Shown here one piece after another: positions 25,875 through 34,663 of a stretch of 64,000 nucleotides of DNA; the first letter of the stretch is position 1, and each line of letters begins with the position of its first letter. The notes below the pieces were generated by a model, which saw only the letters and a program-made list of their open reading frames with translations, ran no database searches and had not been told where the DNA came from. The position numbers and the translations under genes are program-made. Source of the stretch: Octadecabacter algicola (GTDB lineage Bacteria; Pseudomonadota; Alphaproteobacteria; Rhodobacterales; Rhodobacteraceae); assembly GCF_021532625.1 (NCBI RefSeq), contig NZ_JAKGAR010000001.1, positions 930,001-994,000 on the forward strand, given 5' to 3'.

Positions 25875-26750
25875 ATGCAAATCGTCTATCATATCGGCGC
25901 CAATTGCACGGATCAGGATCGTTTGTTGAAATCTGTTCTCAAGAACGCCGAGACCCTTGCAAATCAAGGTGCGAAGGTCCCTGGACCCGGCAAGTACAGA
26001 CGCCTTATTCGCGAAACAATTCAAGCACTTGATGGAAAACCACCCGCAGAAGATACACGCGAAATCTTACTAGATGCGATTCTTGATGACGAGCAATGCA
26101 ACCGACTTGTGATGAGCCATGCGCAGTTTATGTGTGTGCATCGGCGTGTCTTTGAGGAAGGAATCTTTTACACTTTGGCGGAAGATAAGCTCACGGGCTT
26201 GGCCAACCTCTTTCCCGAAGATGATATCGAAATTTTTCTTGGGATTCGGAACCCAGCAACATTTATTCCCGCTGTTTTCAACGACTCGAATGTCGATGAT
26301 CTTGAGTCGTTCCTGAACGGCTTTGATCCGATGCAATTGCGATGGTCTGATTTGATCGCCCGCATCCGAAAAATCCTGCCTAATGCGTCGGTAACGGTGT
26401 GGTGTAATGAGGATACCCCGATGATTTGGGCGCAACTGATCCGAGAACTCGGCGGTATTGATCCATTGGTGAAAATCACAGGTGGTTTCGATTTGCTAAG
26501 CGCGATCATGAGCCCTGACGGAATGAAGAAATTTGTGACCTATCTGCGCGCGAACCCGCCACAAACGGAATCACAGAAGCGGCGGATCATCGCAGCCTTC
26601 TTAGAAAAGTACGCGCTTGAAGACGAAGTCGAAGATGAAATCGACCTCCCCGGATGGACTGAGGACACCGTGGCCACATTAACCGCCAGTTACGATGATG
26701 ACGTCTATCGTATCGAACGGATGGACGGGGTGACTTTCATTGCCCCTTAA
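25875..26750 (+). CDS. Conserved protein of unknown function, P-loop-less sulfotransferase-like context unclear
   Basis: A 291-residue protein beginning MQIVYHIGANCTDQDRLLKS, without a signal peptide or membrane helix. I have the impression that proteins of this kind occur widely in Rhodobacterales, but I cannot name a family. The opening HIGANCTDQDRLLKSVLKN and later IFLGIRNPATFIPAVF resemble the layout of sulfotransferase-like proteins (start strand with small residues, later R-N-P-..F.S), although no PAPS-binding loop is clear. The C-terminal quarter is acidic (LEDEVEDEIDLPGW). It overlaps the PhzF-like gene by 11 bases, so both are probably made from one transcript. The function is open. 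Confidence 0.75.
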   Translation: MQIVYHIGANCTDQDRLLKSVLKNAETLANQGAKVPGPGKYRRLIRETIQALDGKPPAEDTREILLDAILDDEQCNRLVMSHAQFMCVHRRVFEEGIFYTLAEDKLTGLANLFPEDDIEIFLGIRNPATFIPAVFNDSNVDDLESFLNGFDPMQLRWSDLIARIRKILPNASVTVWCNEDTPMIWAQLIRELGGIDPLVKITGGFDLLSAIMSPDGMKKFVTYLRANPPQTESQKRRIIAAFLEKYALEDEVEDEIDLPGWTEDTVATLTASYDDDVYRIERMDGVTFIAP

Positions 26751-27591
26751 TCCACGCACTTTCATGCAATGCGATGTGTTCAGCACAACGCCGAAGGGCG
26801 GCAACGGGCTGGCCGTTGTACTTGATGGTGACGGTTTGGACGATGAGGCCATGCAGGGGTTTGCACGCTGGACGAACCTCGCGGAGACGACGTTCGTTCG
26901 GCCACCCAGTCATCCTGATGCAGACTACGACATTCGTATTTTCACGGCCCAACGTGAATTGCCGTTCGCAGGTCACCCGACCTTAGGAACAGCGACCTGT
27001 TGGCTTGAGGCCGGTAACACCCCAAAGGCGGACGGTGTGATACGTCAGAACTGCGGTGTGGGGATTGTGGACATTGACTTAACCGGTGATCAGCCTGCGT
27101 TTGTGGCGCCCCCGACGGCGATTTCAATCTTACCTGATCGTATCATGGATTCTTTGGTTGATGCCTTCGGCTTTGATGCAACGCGCGTGCTTGGTGGCGC
27201 GGTCTTGGACAACGGCCCAGTTTGGCACGTTCTGGAATTGACCGATGCCAATGATCTGTTGGATTTGGATGCGAGCAAAATCTCGGCAGACGACAGCTTG
27301 AACGGGTTCGCCGTTGGCTTGATCGCCCCCCATGCCAAAGGCGATGTGGCGTTTGAAGTTCGGATGTTTGATCTTAAGCGCGGCGCCCATGAGGACCCGA
27401 TCACTGGATCATTGAATGCCGCACTGGCCCATTGGCTGCAATCACAGGGCCGCGTGCAGCAGCCCTATGTCGTGGCGCAAGGAAGTTGTATTCACCGCAC
27501 TGGCCGCGTTCATGTGATCCCGAACGATGCGGGGGAAATCCGCATCGGTGGGCATACCAATATACTGATAAAAGGCACTGTGACGCTCTGA
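26740..27591 (+). CDS. PhzF-family isomerase/epimerase-like protein
   Basis: A 283-residue member of the PhzF/diaminopimelate-epimerase-like fold. Diagnostic parts are the entry CDVFSTTPKGGNGLAVV, NLAETTFV with the conserved catalytic Glu, RIFTAQRELPFAGHPTLGTA, and the second-domain EDPITGSLNAALA. I kept the TTG at 26740, which has a GGGG ribosome site and overlaps the preceding gene by 11 bases; an ATG at 26764 is an alternative that loses eight residues. PhzF homologues outside phenazine pathways have mostly unassigned substrates. Confidence 0.9.
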   Translation: MPLNPRTFMQCDVFSTTPKGGNGLAVVLDGDGLDDEAMQGFARWTNLAETTFVRPPSHPDADYDIRIFTAQRELPFAGHPTLGTATCWLEAGNTPKADGVIRQNCGVGIVDIDLTGDQPAFVAPPTAISILPDRIMDSLVDAFGFDATRVLGGAVLDNGPVWHVLELTDANDLLDLDASKISADDSLNGFAVGLIAPHAKGDVAFEVRMFDLKRGAHEDPITGSLNAALAHWLQSQGRVQQPYVVAQGSCIHRTGRVHVIPNDAGEIRIGGHTNILIKGTVTL

Positions 27592-27612
27592 ACGAGATCA
27601 CAGCAATGCGCC

Positions 27613-27870
27613 TTACATGCCGAGCGCTTCTTTATACATTTCCAACACCGCTTCTTCTTCTGCGATGTCGTTTTGATCGCGCTTACGCAGTGCAATCACC
27701 TTACGCATGACTTTGGTGTCGTAGCCGCGGCCTTTCGCTTCTGCCATGACCTCTTTTTGCTGCTCAGCAAGGTCTTTCTTTTCAGCATCCAGACGTTCGA
27801 TCCGTTCGATGAACTGACGCAATTCGTCGGCTGTTACGCGGTAGCTGGTATCGGAAGACATATCGGACAT
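27613..27870 (-). CDS. gapR: GapR-family DNA-binding protein (DUF2312)
   Basis: A nucleoid-associated protein of 85 residues of the alphaproteobacterial GapR/DUF2312 family, which binds overtwisted AT-rich DNA during replication and transcription. The family pattern is complete: ELRQFIERIERLDAEKKDL, then EVMAEAKGRGYDTKVMRKVI, then ALRKRDQ and a helical tail. I chose the ATG at 27870 because GAGG lies six bases upstream; a reading from 27894 adds eight residues without a ribosome site. It is convergent with the PhzF-like gene. Confidence 0.93.
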   Translation of the reverse strand: MSDMSSDTSYRVTADELRQFIERIERLDAEKKDLAEQQKEVMAEAKGRGYDTKVMRKVIALRKRDQNDIAEEEAVLEMYKEALGM

Positions 27871-27996
27871 ATCGGGCCTCATCTGGGGGTACATGAATAG
27901 GGTCGGCCCCTTCCCTAACCGCCCCCGCCCAACTCGGCAAGCGGTTGCGTGCGTGATGCTGACACGATACGCAGCGCCATCACTGCGGAGGCGAAG

Positions 27997-28212
27997 ATGG
28001 AACTACTTGTTGGAATTGGCGCACTACTGTCCTTGGTCGGGATCATCGGCATCATCTGGAGTGTCGTAAAAGTTCGGCGCGCCAAGGCAAACAGTGCAAC
28101 AGACGAAGAATTGCGTGCTAAAATTCAAGCCGTTCTTCCGCTGAACCTTGGCGCGTTCTTGCTGTCTGTGCTTGGTTTGATGTGCGTCGTGGTCGGCGTC
28201 ATTCTAGGCTAA
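27997..28212 (+). CDS. Small membrane protein with two transmembrane helices
   Basis: A 71-residue protein starting at an ATG with a good GGAGG ribosome site five bases upstream; the in-frame codons back to 27949 have none. Helices span about residues 3-24 (GIGALLSLVGIIGIIWSVV) and 49-70 (LNLGAFLLSVLGLMCVVVG), with a basic-acidic cytoplasmic loop between them. No known function. It ends convergently, overlapping the multifunctional fatty-acid enzyme gene by nine bases. Confidence 0.75.
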   Translation: MELLVGIGALLSLVGIIGIIWSVVKVRRAKANSATDEELRAKIQAVLPLNLGAFLLSVLGLMCVVVGVILG

Positions 28213-29532
28213 CGCGTCAAACCCCTTGGCGTCCTTGATCACAACATCGAGAAGCTCTGGTGGGGCCCAGATTTCGGCGTCTTGCGCCCAGTCCCGCAAA
28301 TTACTGCGGACCCCGATAAGCCCCATCGTTTGTGCCGCCCGCAATGGGCCACCGTTGCGACGCGGGAACCCAATCCCATGAACTGCCAAAACATCAATGT
28401 CCGACGGGCGCTGCACTGCTTGTTCTTCGACGCAATGCGATCCTTCGACGACAAGAGCCCCAACCAAGCGGCGCGCGATTTCATCATTTTGCGCACTGGC
28501 GTCGCGCCCACCGAACGGCCCCTTGCGAAAGCCATATGCGACCATCGCCGCGTCAATATCAGCTTCGGAGTACCCTTGCTCCAAAAGGGCTTCGGCGGCG
28601 GTGCGCATTGCCTTACGAAGACGTAAAACGACGGCCTTTCCCATCGGCACGACAGGCTTAAAGGCGGCTCCGTCGCGTTCTATCAATGCATCGTCAACTT
28701 TTCGTTCCGCCATAAATACATGACGAAGGGCCAAGGATTGCGGATGCGCCAGACAGCGTTCAAATGCATCGCTTTCTAACGTCATGGCCGTCTCGAATGG
28801 CAACAAGGCTGCGGCTTCGACACAATCGACAACCCGATCTGGCGCGTGAAGAGGATTAGACGCCAAAGCCGTGCGTGCCTTTGTGATGGCTGCTTGATAG
28901 GCGCGACCATCGCGCATGTGGGCTCGGTTGGCGCGTGTCGGACGGGGGCCTTTACCGTTTTCGATCAGACCCTGCGCAAACGCGATCGCTCCAGATCCCA
29001 AATCACCTTGAACGATACCGTCAATCAAACCGACCCGCTGTGCGGAACCCGCATCGATTGAATTGGTCGAAATCATCATCTGCAGGGCGCGTTCGGGTCC
29101 GATAAGGCGTGGCAGTCTTTGGGTGCCGCCTGCCCCTGGAACAAGGCCCAGCGCGACTTCTGGCAGACCAATCCGTGCGTCTGGCGTTGCCAGCCTGTAA
29201 TGCGCCGCCAAAACCAGTTCCGCTCCGCCGCCCAACGCTTGGCCTTGAATGGCCGCGACGACAGGTTTCGCGCAATTTTCGATATGATCGCAAAGCTGTC
29301 GCAATGATGGTTCCCGCACCGAGCCGCCAAATTCCCGAATATCCGCCCCAGCTGAAAACAAACGGCCCGAAGCCATCAAAACCCCAGCCTTGATGTCTTC
29401 ATTGCTGTTGATACGGTTGAAGACGTCCCAAAGGCCCGCTCGCATGGCACCAGACAGGGCGTTTACAGGCGGCGCGTCCAGCGTCACGACGGCGACACCG
29501 TCCAAGACCCGAAACCTAACCAACTTTGCCAT
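28204..29532 (-). CDS. Enoyl-CoA hydratase / 3-hydroxyacyl-CoA dehydrogenase-like protein lacking the NAD-binding domain
   Basis: A 442-residue protein. Residues 1-190 are a complete crotonase domain: the SGRLFSAGADIREFGG and QGQALGGGAELVLAAHYR segments form the oxyanion hole, and the acidic residue in GLPEVALGLVPGAGGTQRL is catalytic. In FadB/FadJ/PimF-type enzymes a Rossmann domain with GxGxxG follows; here it is absent. Instead, after LALRHVFMAERK, the chain passes into a shortened version of the C-terminal dehydrogenase domains (DIDAAMVAYGFRKGPFGG and RPSDIDVLAVHGIGFPR). Full-length relatives have about 700 residues. Hydratase or isomerase activity is likely; dehydrogenase activity is not. 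The ATG at 29532 has AAGGTAGG upstream; a longer frame to 29649 is not conserved. Confidence 0.88.
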   Translation of the reverse strand: MAKLVRFRVLDGVAVVTLDAPPVNALSGAMRAGLWDVFNRINSNEDIKAGVLMASGRLFSAGADIREFGGSVREPSLRQLCDHIENCAKPVVAAIQGQALGGGAELVLAAHYRLATPDARIGLPEVALGLVPGAGGTQRLPRLIGPERALQMMISTNSIDAGSAQRVGLIDGIVQGDLGSGAIAFAQGLIENGKGPRPTRANRAHMRDGRAYQAAITKARTALASNPLHAPDRVVDCVEAAALLPFETAMTLESDAFERCLAHPQSLALRHVFMAERKVDDALIERDGAAFKPVVPMGKAVVLRLRKAMRTAAEALLEQGYSEADIDAAMVAYGFRKGPFGGRDASAQNDEIARRLVGALVVEGSHCVEEQAVQRPSDIDVLAVHGIGFPRRNGGPLRAAQTMGLIGVRSNLRDWAQDAEIWAPPELLDVVIKDAKGFDALA

Positions 29533-29684
29533 GTACCTACCTTCGTGCAGTCGACTCTGCGCGATCCGTCGCACAGGTTTGCCCCAGAATGCAGGTCCTT
29601 TTGCGAAAGGGAAAGCCCCAGTTTTCAGACCACATCCAAATGTGACCACTGGACGCCGCAGGCAGCGCCGCCTAAAAAGCCACT

Positions 29685-30113
29685 ATGGATATTCGCCCGC
29701 TTACCCCCGCCTACGCCGTGTCGCCACAAATCAACCCCGAAGACCTGCCTGCTATCGCTGCAGCTGGGTATACAACGGTGATTAACAATCGGCCTGACGA
29801 AGAGAACCCGCCGTCCCATCAAAATGAGGCTATGAAAAAAGCCGCCAAAGATGCAGGCATCACGCTGGTGACCCTTCCGGTTTCGCATGCGACACTAACG
29901 CTCGAAACGGTTGCAGCCCAAAAAGAGGCCATTGCCGCATCCACTGGACCGGTCCTTGCTTATTGTGCTTCTGGTAACCGCTGCACGATTGTTTGGGCCT
30001 TGGGTCAAGCTGGCCAAATCGAAACTGACGAGATTGTACAGATCGCCGCAAACAACGGTTACAACCTAAACCAACTTCGCGGCCAGTTGGACATGCTTGC
30101 ACAACAAGGGTGA
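29685..30113 (+). CDS. TIGR01244-family sulfur transferase/phosphatase-like protein (DUF442)
   Basis: A 142-residue protein of the beta-lactamase-hydrolase-like family (DUF442). The start DIRPLTPAYAVSPQINPEDLP and FINNRPDEE-type segment (TVINNRPDEENP) are characteristic, and the active-site loop CASGNRC has the C-X5-R form of dual-specificity phosphatases and rhodanese-like sulphur transferases. In other bacteria the domain is fused to persulphide dioxygenases and acts in sulphide handling; here it stands alone. Confidence 0.85.
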   Translation: MDIRPLTPAYAVSPQINPEDLPAIAAAGYTTVINNRPDEENPPSHQNEAMKKAAKDAGITLVTLPVSHATLTLETVAAQKEAIAASTGPVLAYCASGNRCTIVWALGQAGQIETDEIVQIAANNGYNLNQLRGQLDMLAQQG

Positions 30114-30128
30114 TCTTAGGATCGTCTA

Positions 30129-31106
30129 TCATTCGACCATATCAGTCGCCAAATCACCCTTGATCGACGCCGGTTGCCCTTTCGCAAGGTTTTGAACCTG
30201 AGCGGGTTTTGGGATGTCGTCCTGCAATTGCATATCTATGATTTCGGTTCGCACAGCGCGTTTTCCGGCCACTTGTCCCAACCGCGCAGAGGCAACGGAC
30301 TCACCGGCGGGACCTGTTAATGTCACAGATCCGACGGTTGCCCCAGCGAGGGTCATCACCTGCCCGACCTCAAAGCGTTCAATCTTACTGATCGGCAAGG
30401 AAAACTTCGTCAAAACTGCGTCTAGATCAACGGACGCTTCTTCGAGAGCAACGCGGAGCTTTGTTGTCCATTCGATCCCTTCATTCTTGGCAGCTGGAGC
30501 TTTTTCCACTTTAGGACGTATCGCGATCAACACTTCACCTTGGTGTTCGCCCCCTGCGATATGGACCGTCACGCGCCACACGCGATAACTCCCCTGAATC
30601 ATCATTAAGCCAGCCGTGCGCAAATCTTCCATTGGGCCGATATCATAGGCTGCCGGATCAATATCATCTTGCCCAAAACCCGTGTCCGCCAGTTCTTTAA
30701 GGAGTTTGTCTGCAAACGGGACCGACATTACTGCATCTGTTCTGGTGACTTTGCGTTGTTCTTTCGCTGGTGGCAGCAGATGCCCCATCGTTTGCATTTC
30801 GACCAAGGCAGACCGCAACGGCGGGTCTATTAAGAATACGCCCGAGAGCCCAGCGCTACCAACATCCCGAAGCCCTAGAACGATCCAGTCCTCTGGCCCG
30901 TCCTCAATCAGGTTTTCGGCTTCGCTGTCCTCAACGGCGACACTGCTGACAGAGGCGGACAGGCCGACCGTTTCATCCAAAGCCCGTGGCAAAGCCCGCC
31001 GCATCTGCCGGACTGGGGAACTTGGCTTTGTTTCTTCGGGTTTGGATGCCGCGTCAGGCGGCGCAAGACCCATTTTTCGGGAGAGAATTGGGTTTATCCC
31101 ATCCAT
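30129..31106 (-). CDS. FliM/FliN C-terminal (SpoA) domain protein
   Basis: A 325-residue protein. The C-terminal region from about residue 235 (DLDAVLTKFSLPISKIERF then VGQVMTLAG and SVTLTGPAGESVASARLGQVAGKRAV, read in pieces) is a SpoA/FliN domain as in flagellar motor-switch proteins. The N-terminal ~220 residues correspond loosely to a FliM-like middle domain (EDWIVLGLRDVGSAGLSG, VEMQTMGHLLP) preceded by a disordered leader. No other flagellar gene is nearby, so it is either a displaced motor-switch paralogue or part of a second switch. The gene follows the kinase operon in the same direction after a 98-base spacer. Confidence 0.8.
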   Translation of the reverse strand: MDGINPILSRKMGLAPPDAASKPEETKPSSPVRQMRRALPRALDETVGLSASVSSVAVEDSEAENLIEDGPEDWIVLGLRDVGSAGLSGVFLIDPPLRSALVEMQTMGHLLPPAKEQRKVTRTDAVMSVPFADKLLKELADTGFGQDDIDPAAYDIGPMEDLRTAGLMMIQGSYRVWRVTVHIAGGEHQGEVLIAIRPKVEKAPAAKNEGIEWTTKLRVALEEASVDLDAVLTKFSLPISKIERFEVGQVMTLAGATVGSVTLTGPAGESVASARLGQVAGKRAVRTEIIDMQLQDDIPKPAQVQNLAKGQPASIKGDLATDMVE

Positions 31107-31204
31107 GGTGACGTCCTACTTGGCGTTGCATAGCCCGTCATAACTCAATCAAGGTTACCAACCTGCTAATATTCCACAAGATTTAGTCGATTGCGGATAC
31201 AGCG

Positions 31205-33871
31205 TTAGTCTGTCGGGATCGTAACCCGGAAAGCTGCGCCGCCTTGCCCCGGAAGGTATGCGATCCCACCGCCAATTGCCGTCATAATCTGACGACAAAT
31301 CGCGAGACCAAGCCCCGCACCGCCAGCTTTGCCTTCATCCTCTAAACGTGAGAATTTCTCAAAGATTACCGACTGGCTTTCTTGTGGAACGCCCGTGCCG
31401 TTGTCGCAGAAATCGACTGCCAGTTGGCCGTCCATCGGGCGCACGATGATCCGCAATTCCGGTTCATCCGCATCACAATACTTGGCCACATTGCTGATAA
31501 GGTTGATAAACACCTGTGACAAACGATCCATATCGGTCGACAGCGTTACCGCCTCAGCATTCGCACGCCGAGAGATCGAAACCTTCGTTTCATCAATCCC
31601 CGACGCCAAGACCGCGCGATCAATAACATCCGCCAATGTGCCCTCTCCGATATTGAGCTGCACCTGCCCGCTTTCCAAAACACCCAAATCCAGCAGGTCA
31701 TCAAGCAAGCGCGTTAGGCGATTGGTCTCATCGTGGATGATCCCCGCAAACCGCCGACGTGCATCTCCATCGACTTCGCCATCACGCAGAATATCCGAGA
31801 ATGACCGGATCGAGGTCATAGGGGTTCGCAATTCATGGCTGATCTGACTAAGGAACGCGTCCTTCTGGATCGACAGTGCCGTCAACTTGTCATTGGCTTC
31901 TCGCAAAGCGCGGGCGGTGCGTTCTTGTTCGGCGCTCTTGGCTTCGAGCTGGTTGGAATATTCAACGATTTGCGCGGTTTCATCGGCCACCGCCATAAGG
32001 TCATCAACGGAAACTGTGGCGCCTTCCGTCAGCTGACCGATCATCGCATGCGCCGCCGCCGCCCCAATAGAGCCAGACATTTCGCGTTCCAACTTACCAA
32101 TAAAATCTGGCGTCACGTCCGGCAGAAAACCTGACTTACCCTGCATCTGTGCTTCGGCACGGAAAACCGTCTGAGCTTCGGCGCTCCCCAAGATCCGCTG
32201 GGTCATGACCAGTAAATCTTCGGCTTGGGCTGCAGATTGGGACCAAGCGCGCGCATCGCTCGAGTAGTCGTAGACATTGACAAATTGTGCACCTTGCAGG
32301 CGCTCAAGCGGGTTCGGGAACGTCAAGACGGACACCAGAACCACTGCACCAGAATTCAACAACATCGACCAGAACGCGACATGCACCAACGGATCAATTC
32401 CTTCGATCCCGAATAACGCATGGGGGCGCAGCCAATTGATCCCGAAGGGACCGTTGTCGAACACCGCCTGAGAGATCACCCCATCAATCCCGAAACTCGG
32501 CAGGAACTGCGTCCACGCCCAAACCGCGAACCCAATTGCGATCCCTGCCCCAGCGCCCCAGCGGTTTGCACCCCGCCAAAAGACGCCGCCGATCATTGCC
32601 GGAAGAACTTGCATGATGCCCGTAAAGGACACCAAGCCGATCGCGGCGAGTGCAGTGCCACCACCAGACAAGCGGAAGTATATATATCCCAAGGTCATAA
32701 TGACCCCAATCGCGATGCGTCGCGATGCGACCACCACGCCACGGACGTCACCGCTTACGGCGGCACCCGTCGTGCGGGACGTCAACCAGCTTGGGGCGAC
32801 AATGTGGTTACTGACCATTGTCGCCAACGCCAATGTCGCGACGATCACCATGGAAGTCGCCGAAGAAAAGCCCCCCAAAAACGCGAGGATCGCCAGCCCT
32901 TCTCGTCCCTCGCTAAGGGGCAAAGTGACCACGAAAAGATCGGGGTTTGATCCTTCCGGCATCAGGTCCAACCCAACAACAGCAATGGGAACCACGAAAA
33001 GGCTCATGAGCATCAAATAGGTCGGAAACGCCCAACTTGCTGTTCCCAAGGCCCGCTCGTCTGAGTTCTCAACGACAAGAACCTGAAACATCCGCGGTAA
33101 ACACAGGAATGCAGCACCGGATACAAAGATGAGGCCAATCCAACGGCTTGGGCTTGGAGCCCATTGTGATTGCGCCGACGCGTCGATGAGATCCATCGTC
33201 GCGCCAACACCGCCGGCAACGCCCCAAACCACAAAGATACCGACCGCGATAAGAGCAAAGAGTTTCACCACTGCTTCGACAGCGATGGCCAAAACGATCC
33301 CGTCATGACGTTCATGCGCGTCCAAATTTCGGGTGCCAAACACCACCGTGAAGACGGCCAGACCAATCGCGACCCACATCGCCGCCCCATCCAAATCCCG
33401 CTGGGCCCAAACTTCGCCACTGCCTGCCGCAAATACCGCGATGGATTGAGTAACCGACTGAAGTTGCAACGCAATATAAGGTGTGATGCCGATAATCGCC
33501 AAGACTGTAACCATAACACCCAGCCCAGTTGATTTGCCAAACCGCGATGAGATCAAATCCGCAATAGATGTTAGGCGTTGCGCCCGACCAATCCGCACAA
33601 GTTTACGAACCAACCACCACCAACCGATCATGACCAATGTTGGCCCAAGATAGATTGTCAGGAACTCCAGCCCTGATCTGGCAGCGTAGCCCACAGCACC
33701 GTAAAACGTCCAAGCCGTGCAATAGATGCTGAGTGAAAGTGTATAAATGGCCGACGAACGCAGCCATCCCGTTTTCCCCAATGCCGCCCGCCGTTCAGCC
33801 ACAAAGGCCACAATGAACAGAAACGCAACATAGAGCAGCGAAACGAGGACCAGCAGGTTAAACGAAATCAT
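31205..33871 (-). CDS. Sodium:solute symporter-histidine kinase fusion (CrbS/CbrA-like)
   Basis: An 888-residue membrane sensor. Residues about 1-500 form a SLC5/PutP-like transporter unit of 12-13 helices (start SFNLLVLVSLLYVAFLFI; GFSSATSMVIVATLALATMVSNH is the conserved SSS block). After a linker and a coiled-coil (~625-660) comes a standard kinase: H-box DAFLSQISHELRTPMTSIR, N-box VFINLISNVAKYC, then GAGLGLAICRQI. In CrbS/CbrA sensors the transporter part is thought to monitor a solute flux; CrbS controls acetyl-CoA synthetase genes in Vibrio and Pseudomonas. Unlike those, no PAS or receiver domain is attached; the receiver is a separate protein at 34202. The start overlaps the small membrane-protein gene by four bases. 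Confidence 0.92.
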   Translation of the reverse strand: MISFNLLVLVSLLYVAFLFIVAFVAERRAALGKTGWLRSSAIYTLSLSIYCTAWTFYGAVGYAARSGLEFLTIYLGPTLVMIGWWWLVRKLVRIGRAQRLTSIADLISSRFGKSTGLGVMVTVLAIIGITPYIALQLQSVTQSIAVFAAGSGEVWAQRDLDGAAMWVAIGLAVFTVVFGTRNLDAHERHDGIVLAIAVEAVVKLFALIAVGIFVVWGVAGGVGATMDLIDASAQSQWAPSPSRWIGLIFVSGAAFLCLPRMFQVLVVENSDERALGTASWAFPTYLMLMSLFVVPIAVVGLDLMPEGSNPDLFVVTLPLSEGREGLAILAFLGGFSSATSMVIVATLALATMVSNHIVAPSWLTSRTTGAAVSGDVRGVVVASRRIAIGVIMTLGYIYFRLSGGGTALAAIGLVSFTGIMQVLPAMIGGVFWRGANRWGAGAGIAIGFAVWAWTQFLPSFGIDGVISQAVFDNGPFGINWLRPHALFGIEGIDPLVHVAFWSMLLNSGAVVLVSVLTFPNPLERLQGAQFVNVYDYSSDARAWSQSAAQAEDLLVMTQRILGSAEAQTVFRAEAQMQGKSGFLPDVTPDFIGKLEREMSGSIGAAAAHAMIGQLTEGATVSVDDLMAVADETAQIVEYSNQLEAKSAEQERTARALREANDKLTALSIQKDAFLSQISHELRTPMTSIRSFSDILRDGEVDGDARRRFAGIIHDETNRLTRLLDDLLDLGVLESGQVQLNIGEGTLADVIDRAVLASGIDETKVSISRRANAEAVTLSTDMDRLSQVFINLISNVAKYCDADEPELRIIVRPMDGQLAVDFCDNGTGVPQESQSVIFEKFSRLEDEGKAGGAGLGLAICRQIMTAIGGGIAYLPGQGGAAFRVTIPTD

Positions 33872-34194
33872 TCGCTACCTCTTTCATCGGTGCCTTCATC
33901 CCCGTCAATGGAATCCGAAACCCGCAGGACAAGGTTCAGCACAAACGCCAAGACCGCAAGAATAACCCAAAGCGCAAAGAGATAGATCATGCTGGAACTG
34001 GTCAGGCTTTGATCCAAAGTCTCGCGGGGCCACATCAATGGAAAAACCATAAAGACCGCACCGAACAGCGGCAGCCAACGGGCCGCATCTCGAAATCGGC
34101 GTTGCCGGTAGTTGCTTCGCTCCAGAAACTTGGTCCGCGGTCCCGTTTTGATCGGTGACTTGGGCGGGCTGTCATTGGGCGGAGCTTGCGTCAT
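33868..34194 (-). CDS. Small two-helix membrane protein of the kinase operon
   Basis: A 108-residue protein with a basic N-terminal tail (RTKFLERSNYRQRRFRDA), two membrane helices (about residues 40-56, LPLFGAVFMVFPLMW, and 69-91, IYLFALWVILAVLAFVLNLVL) and an acidic C-terminus. It ends in a four-base overlap with the symporter-kinase gene. Its topology is like that of the small companion subunits (DUF485/DUF4212-type) encoded next to SLC5 acetate or organic-acid symporters, so it may be an accessory subunit of the sensor's transporter domain. That is inference from position and topology. Confidence 0.75.
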   Translation of the reverse strand: MTQAPPNDSPPKSPIKTGPRTKFLERSNYRQRRFRDAARWLPLFGAVFMVFPLMWPRETLDQSLTSSSMIYLFALWVILAVLAFVLNLVLRVSDSIDGDEGTDERGSE

Positions 34195-34201
34195 GATGTG
34201 C

Positions 34202-34570
34202 TTAGGAGCCTGCCAACGCGCGAACGCTTTCTAACACTTCGGCATTTGAAAACGGTTTGGTCATGAATTGCGTCGCCCCAAGGCCAATCGCAAGTTCGCG
34301 ATCCTTGGCCTGCCCCCGTGCGGTCAACATCATAACCGGAGTGTCCTTGGTTTCCGCAGCTGCGCGCAAATCACGCAAGATATCGTAACCGGAGCGGCCT
34401 GGCAGCATGACGTCCAAAATGATCAAGTCAGGGACACCCTGCATAACCTTCTCGATAGCAGTTTCCCCGTCCGAATGGGTATGAACGGTCCAACCATCAC
34501 GGCTCAGAATATAGCTGACGGCCTCAATTATATTTGGCTCGTCTTCAATTAGCAGGACACGTTGCCCCAT
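34202..34570 (-). CDS. Single-domain response regulator (receiver only)
   Basis: A 122-residue receiver protein without an output domain. The acidic pair is in LLIEDEPN, the phospho-acceptor Asp in LIILDVMLPGRSG, Thr in MLTARG and Lys in FMTKPFSN. The ATG at 34570 has a strong GGGGGAGGAAG ribosome site; ten extra in-frame codons upstream do not. It is encoded with the symporter-kinase and is the obvious phosphorylation partner. Without a DNA-binding domain it must act through protein contacts, for instance on the ScfR regulator encoded just upstream or through a phosphorelay. Confidence 0.92.
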   Translation of the reverse strand: MGQRVLLIEDEPNIIEAVSYILSRDGWTVHTHSDGETAIEKVMQGVPDLIILDVMLPGRSGYDILRDLRAAAETKDTPVMMLTARGQAKDRELAIGLGATQFMTKPFSNAEVLESVRALAGS

Positions 34571-34663
34571 ATAGCTTCCTCCCCCAAAAGCGACGAACAC
34601 CTCCCCAGTGTTCGCATATAACTATCGCGGGTTGAGGCCATAGTGTCAAAGGCAGGATGCCGT

